Origin: an uncultured Ruminococcus sp.
GTDB lineage: Bacteria > Bacillota > Clostridia > Oscillospirales > Ruminococcaceae
Reading direction: 5' to 3'
Assembly: GCA_945876155.1 (NCBI GenBank)
Contig: CAMCMW010000094.1
Coordinates: 1 to 6,281, forward strand
DNA: 6,281 nt
A model generated the notes under the pieces. The model saw only the letters and a list, made by a program, of their open reading frames with translations. It was not told the origin of the DNA and searched no databases. Below, one piece after another: positions 5,583-6,281 of this stretch; the first letter of the stretch is position 1, and each line of letters starts with the position of its first letter. Position numbers and translations under genes: made by a program.

Positions 5583-6281
5583 TCAATCATGGAAATCTGA
5601 TACTAAAATTTCAATCTCTGATTTTTCCGGCATTACTTTTAAAGCACCCTTGCGTGTTGTAATAAGTGACGCTCCCGCATTTGCAAATACAAGTAAATCT
5701 GACAAATCATTTTCCGTCATTGAATCAATATCATGCTCCAGAAGATAATTTAGTGCGCAGCCCTCAAAAGTATCTCCGGCACCTGTTTTTTCAATTGCCT
5801 TTATCTGGGTAAAGGTAGGCTGTTCTGCTGTTAAATCTTTGTAATAGGCACGGCTGCCGTCTTTTCCGAGTGTAACAAAAATGATTTTAATATCATACTG
5901 TTCTCTGAGAATTTCGACACCCTTTGAATAGTCATTTGTACCAGTCATAAATTCAAGCTCGTTGTCGGATATTTTCAGAATATCACATTTTGATAAGCCA
6001 TACTCTATTTCTTTTCTGGCATCTTCCGGAGAATCCCACAATGGCTCTCTCAGATTCGGATCAAAGGAAATCATCGCACCGCTTTCTTTTGCAATATCTA
6101 TGGCAAACCTTGTAGCTTCACGAACTCCCTCATGAGTTGAAGAAAGTGTTCCAAAATGAAAGATTTTTGCCTCTTTGATAATATCCTCCATCACTTCTTC
6201 TTTTTTCAGCATCATATATGCACCAGGATTCCGTTAAAAACTGAATTCACGTTCTCCGTCCGGAAATGTATGAAACAAAGC
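5583..6281 (-). pseudogene. PfkB-family fructokinase, partial, with internal stop
   Basis: This is the C-terminal two thirds of a sugar kinase that phosphorylates fructose with ATP, usually in sucrose or fructose use. The N-terminus lies beyond the right edge. Visible family motifs are HTFPDGEREFSF, RNPGA, FDPNLREPLW and the catalytic GAGDTFEG, whose Asp is the expected base. Between FSF and RNPGA the reading frame has TAA (6236-6234) where the family normally has Tyr. The frame is the same on both sides, so this is a substitution and not a frameshift. The Asp usually found after RNPGA is Tyr here. Restart at the ATG at 6215 would give 210 aa without part of the sugar-binding region and lacks a good ribosome binding site. 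It could be a decayed gene or a sequencing error. It is probably host flanking DNA. Confidence 0.8.

Overview
The window looks like the early (regulation, replication and integration) module of a small integrative element lodged in a Clostridia chromosome, probably a Ruminococcus-like Oscillospiraceae. That placement rests on AGGAGG-type ribosome binding sites, moderate to low G+C, and the style of the proteins. It is an inference, not a database match.

Layout. The left end (2-73, minus) holds a tiny 23-codon ORF with an excellent ribosome binding site. Positions 94-383 contain no gene but are packed with short TTACTACA-type repeats in two clusters around an A+T-rich core, which I read as a replication origin. 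Then come three leftward genes in an apparent operon. In transcription order they are a 63-aa helix-turn-helix (HTH) protein (2773-2964), a 64-aa repeat-containing protein (2450-2644), and a 682-aa primase-helicase of the VapE type (388-2436). A 200-bp control region (2965-3170) carries two strong-looking promoters that face each other, plus palindromic operators. To its right, an XRE-family repressor (3171-3782) overlaps a tyrosine integrase (3757-4890), which ends in a clear terminator (4891-4922).

The next 660 bp (4923-5582) has no convincing gene. It holds short direct repeats, a run of four hairpins (5163-5282), a perfect 11-bp tandem duplication (5331-5352) and a leftward terminator (5360-5399). 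On the right edge is the C-terminal part of a PfkB-family fructokinase (5583-6281, minus) broken by an in-frame stop. It is probably host flanking DNA.

How it fits together. The order integrase - repressor - divergent HTH regulator - primase/helicase - iteron origin matches the early half of phage-inducible chromosomal islands (SaPI-like satellites). In such a circuit the repressor holds down the leftward operon. On induction the leftward genes are made, and the primase-helicase would copy the excised element from the iteron locus next to its own 3' end. No packaging, capsid, relaxase or cargo genes lie in the window, so a prophage remnant or another integrative element cannot be excluded. 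The best candidates for something undescribed are the iteron origin, the face-to-face switch, and the hairpin array beyond the integrase.
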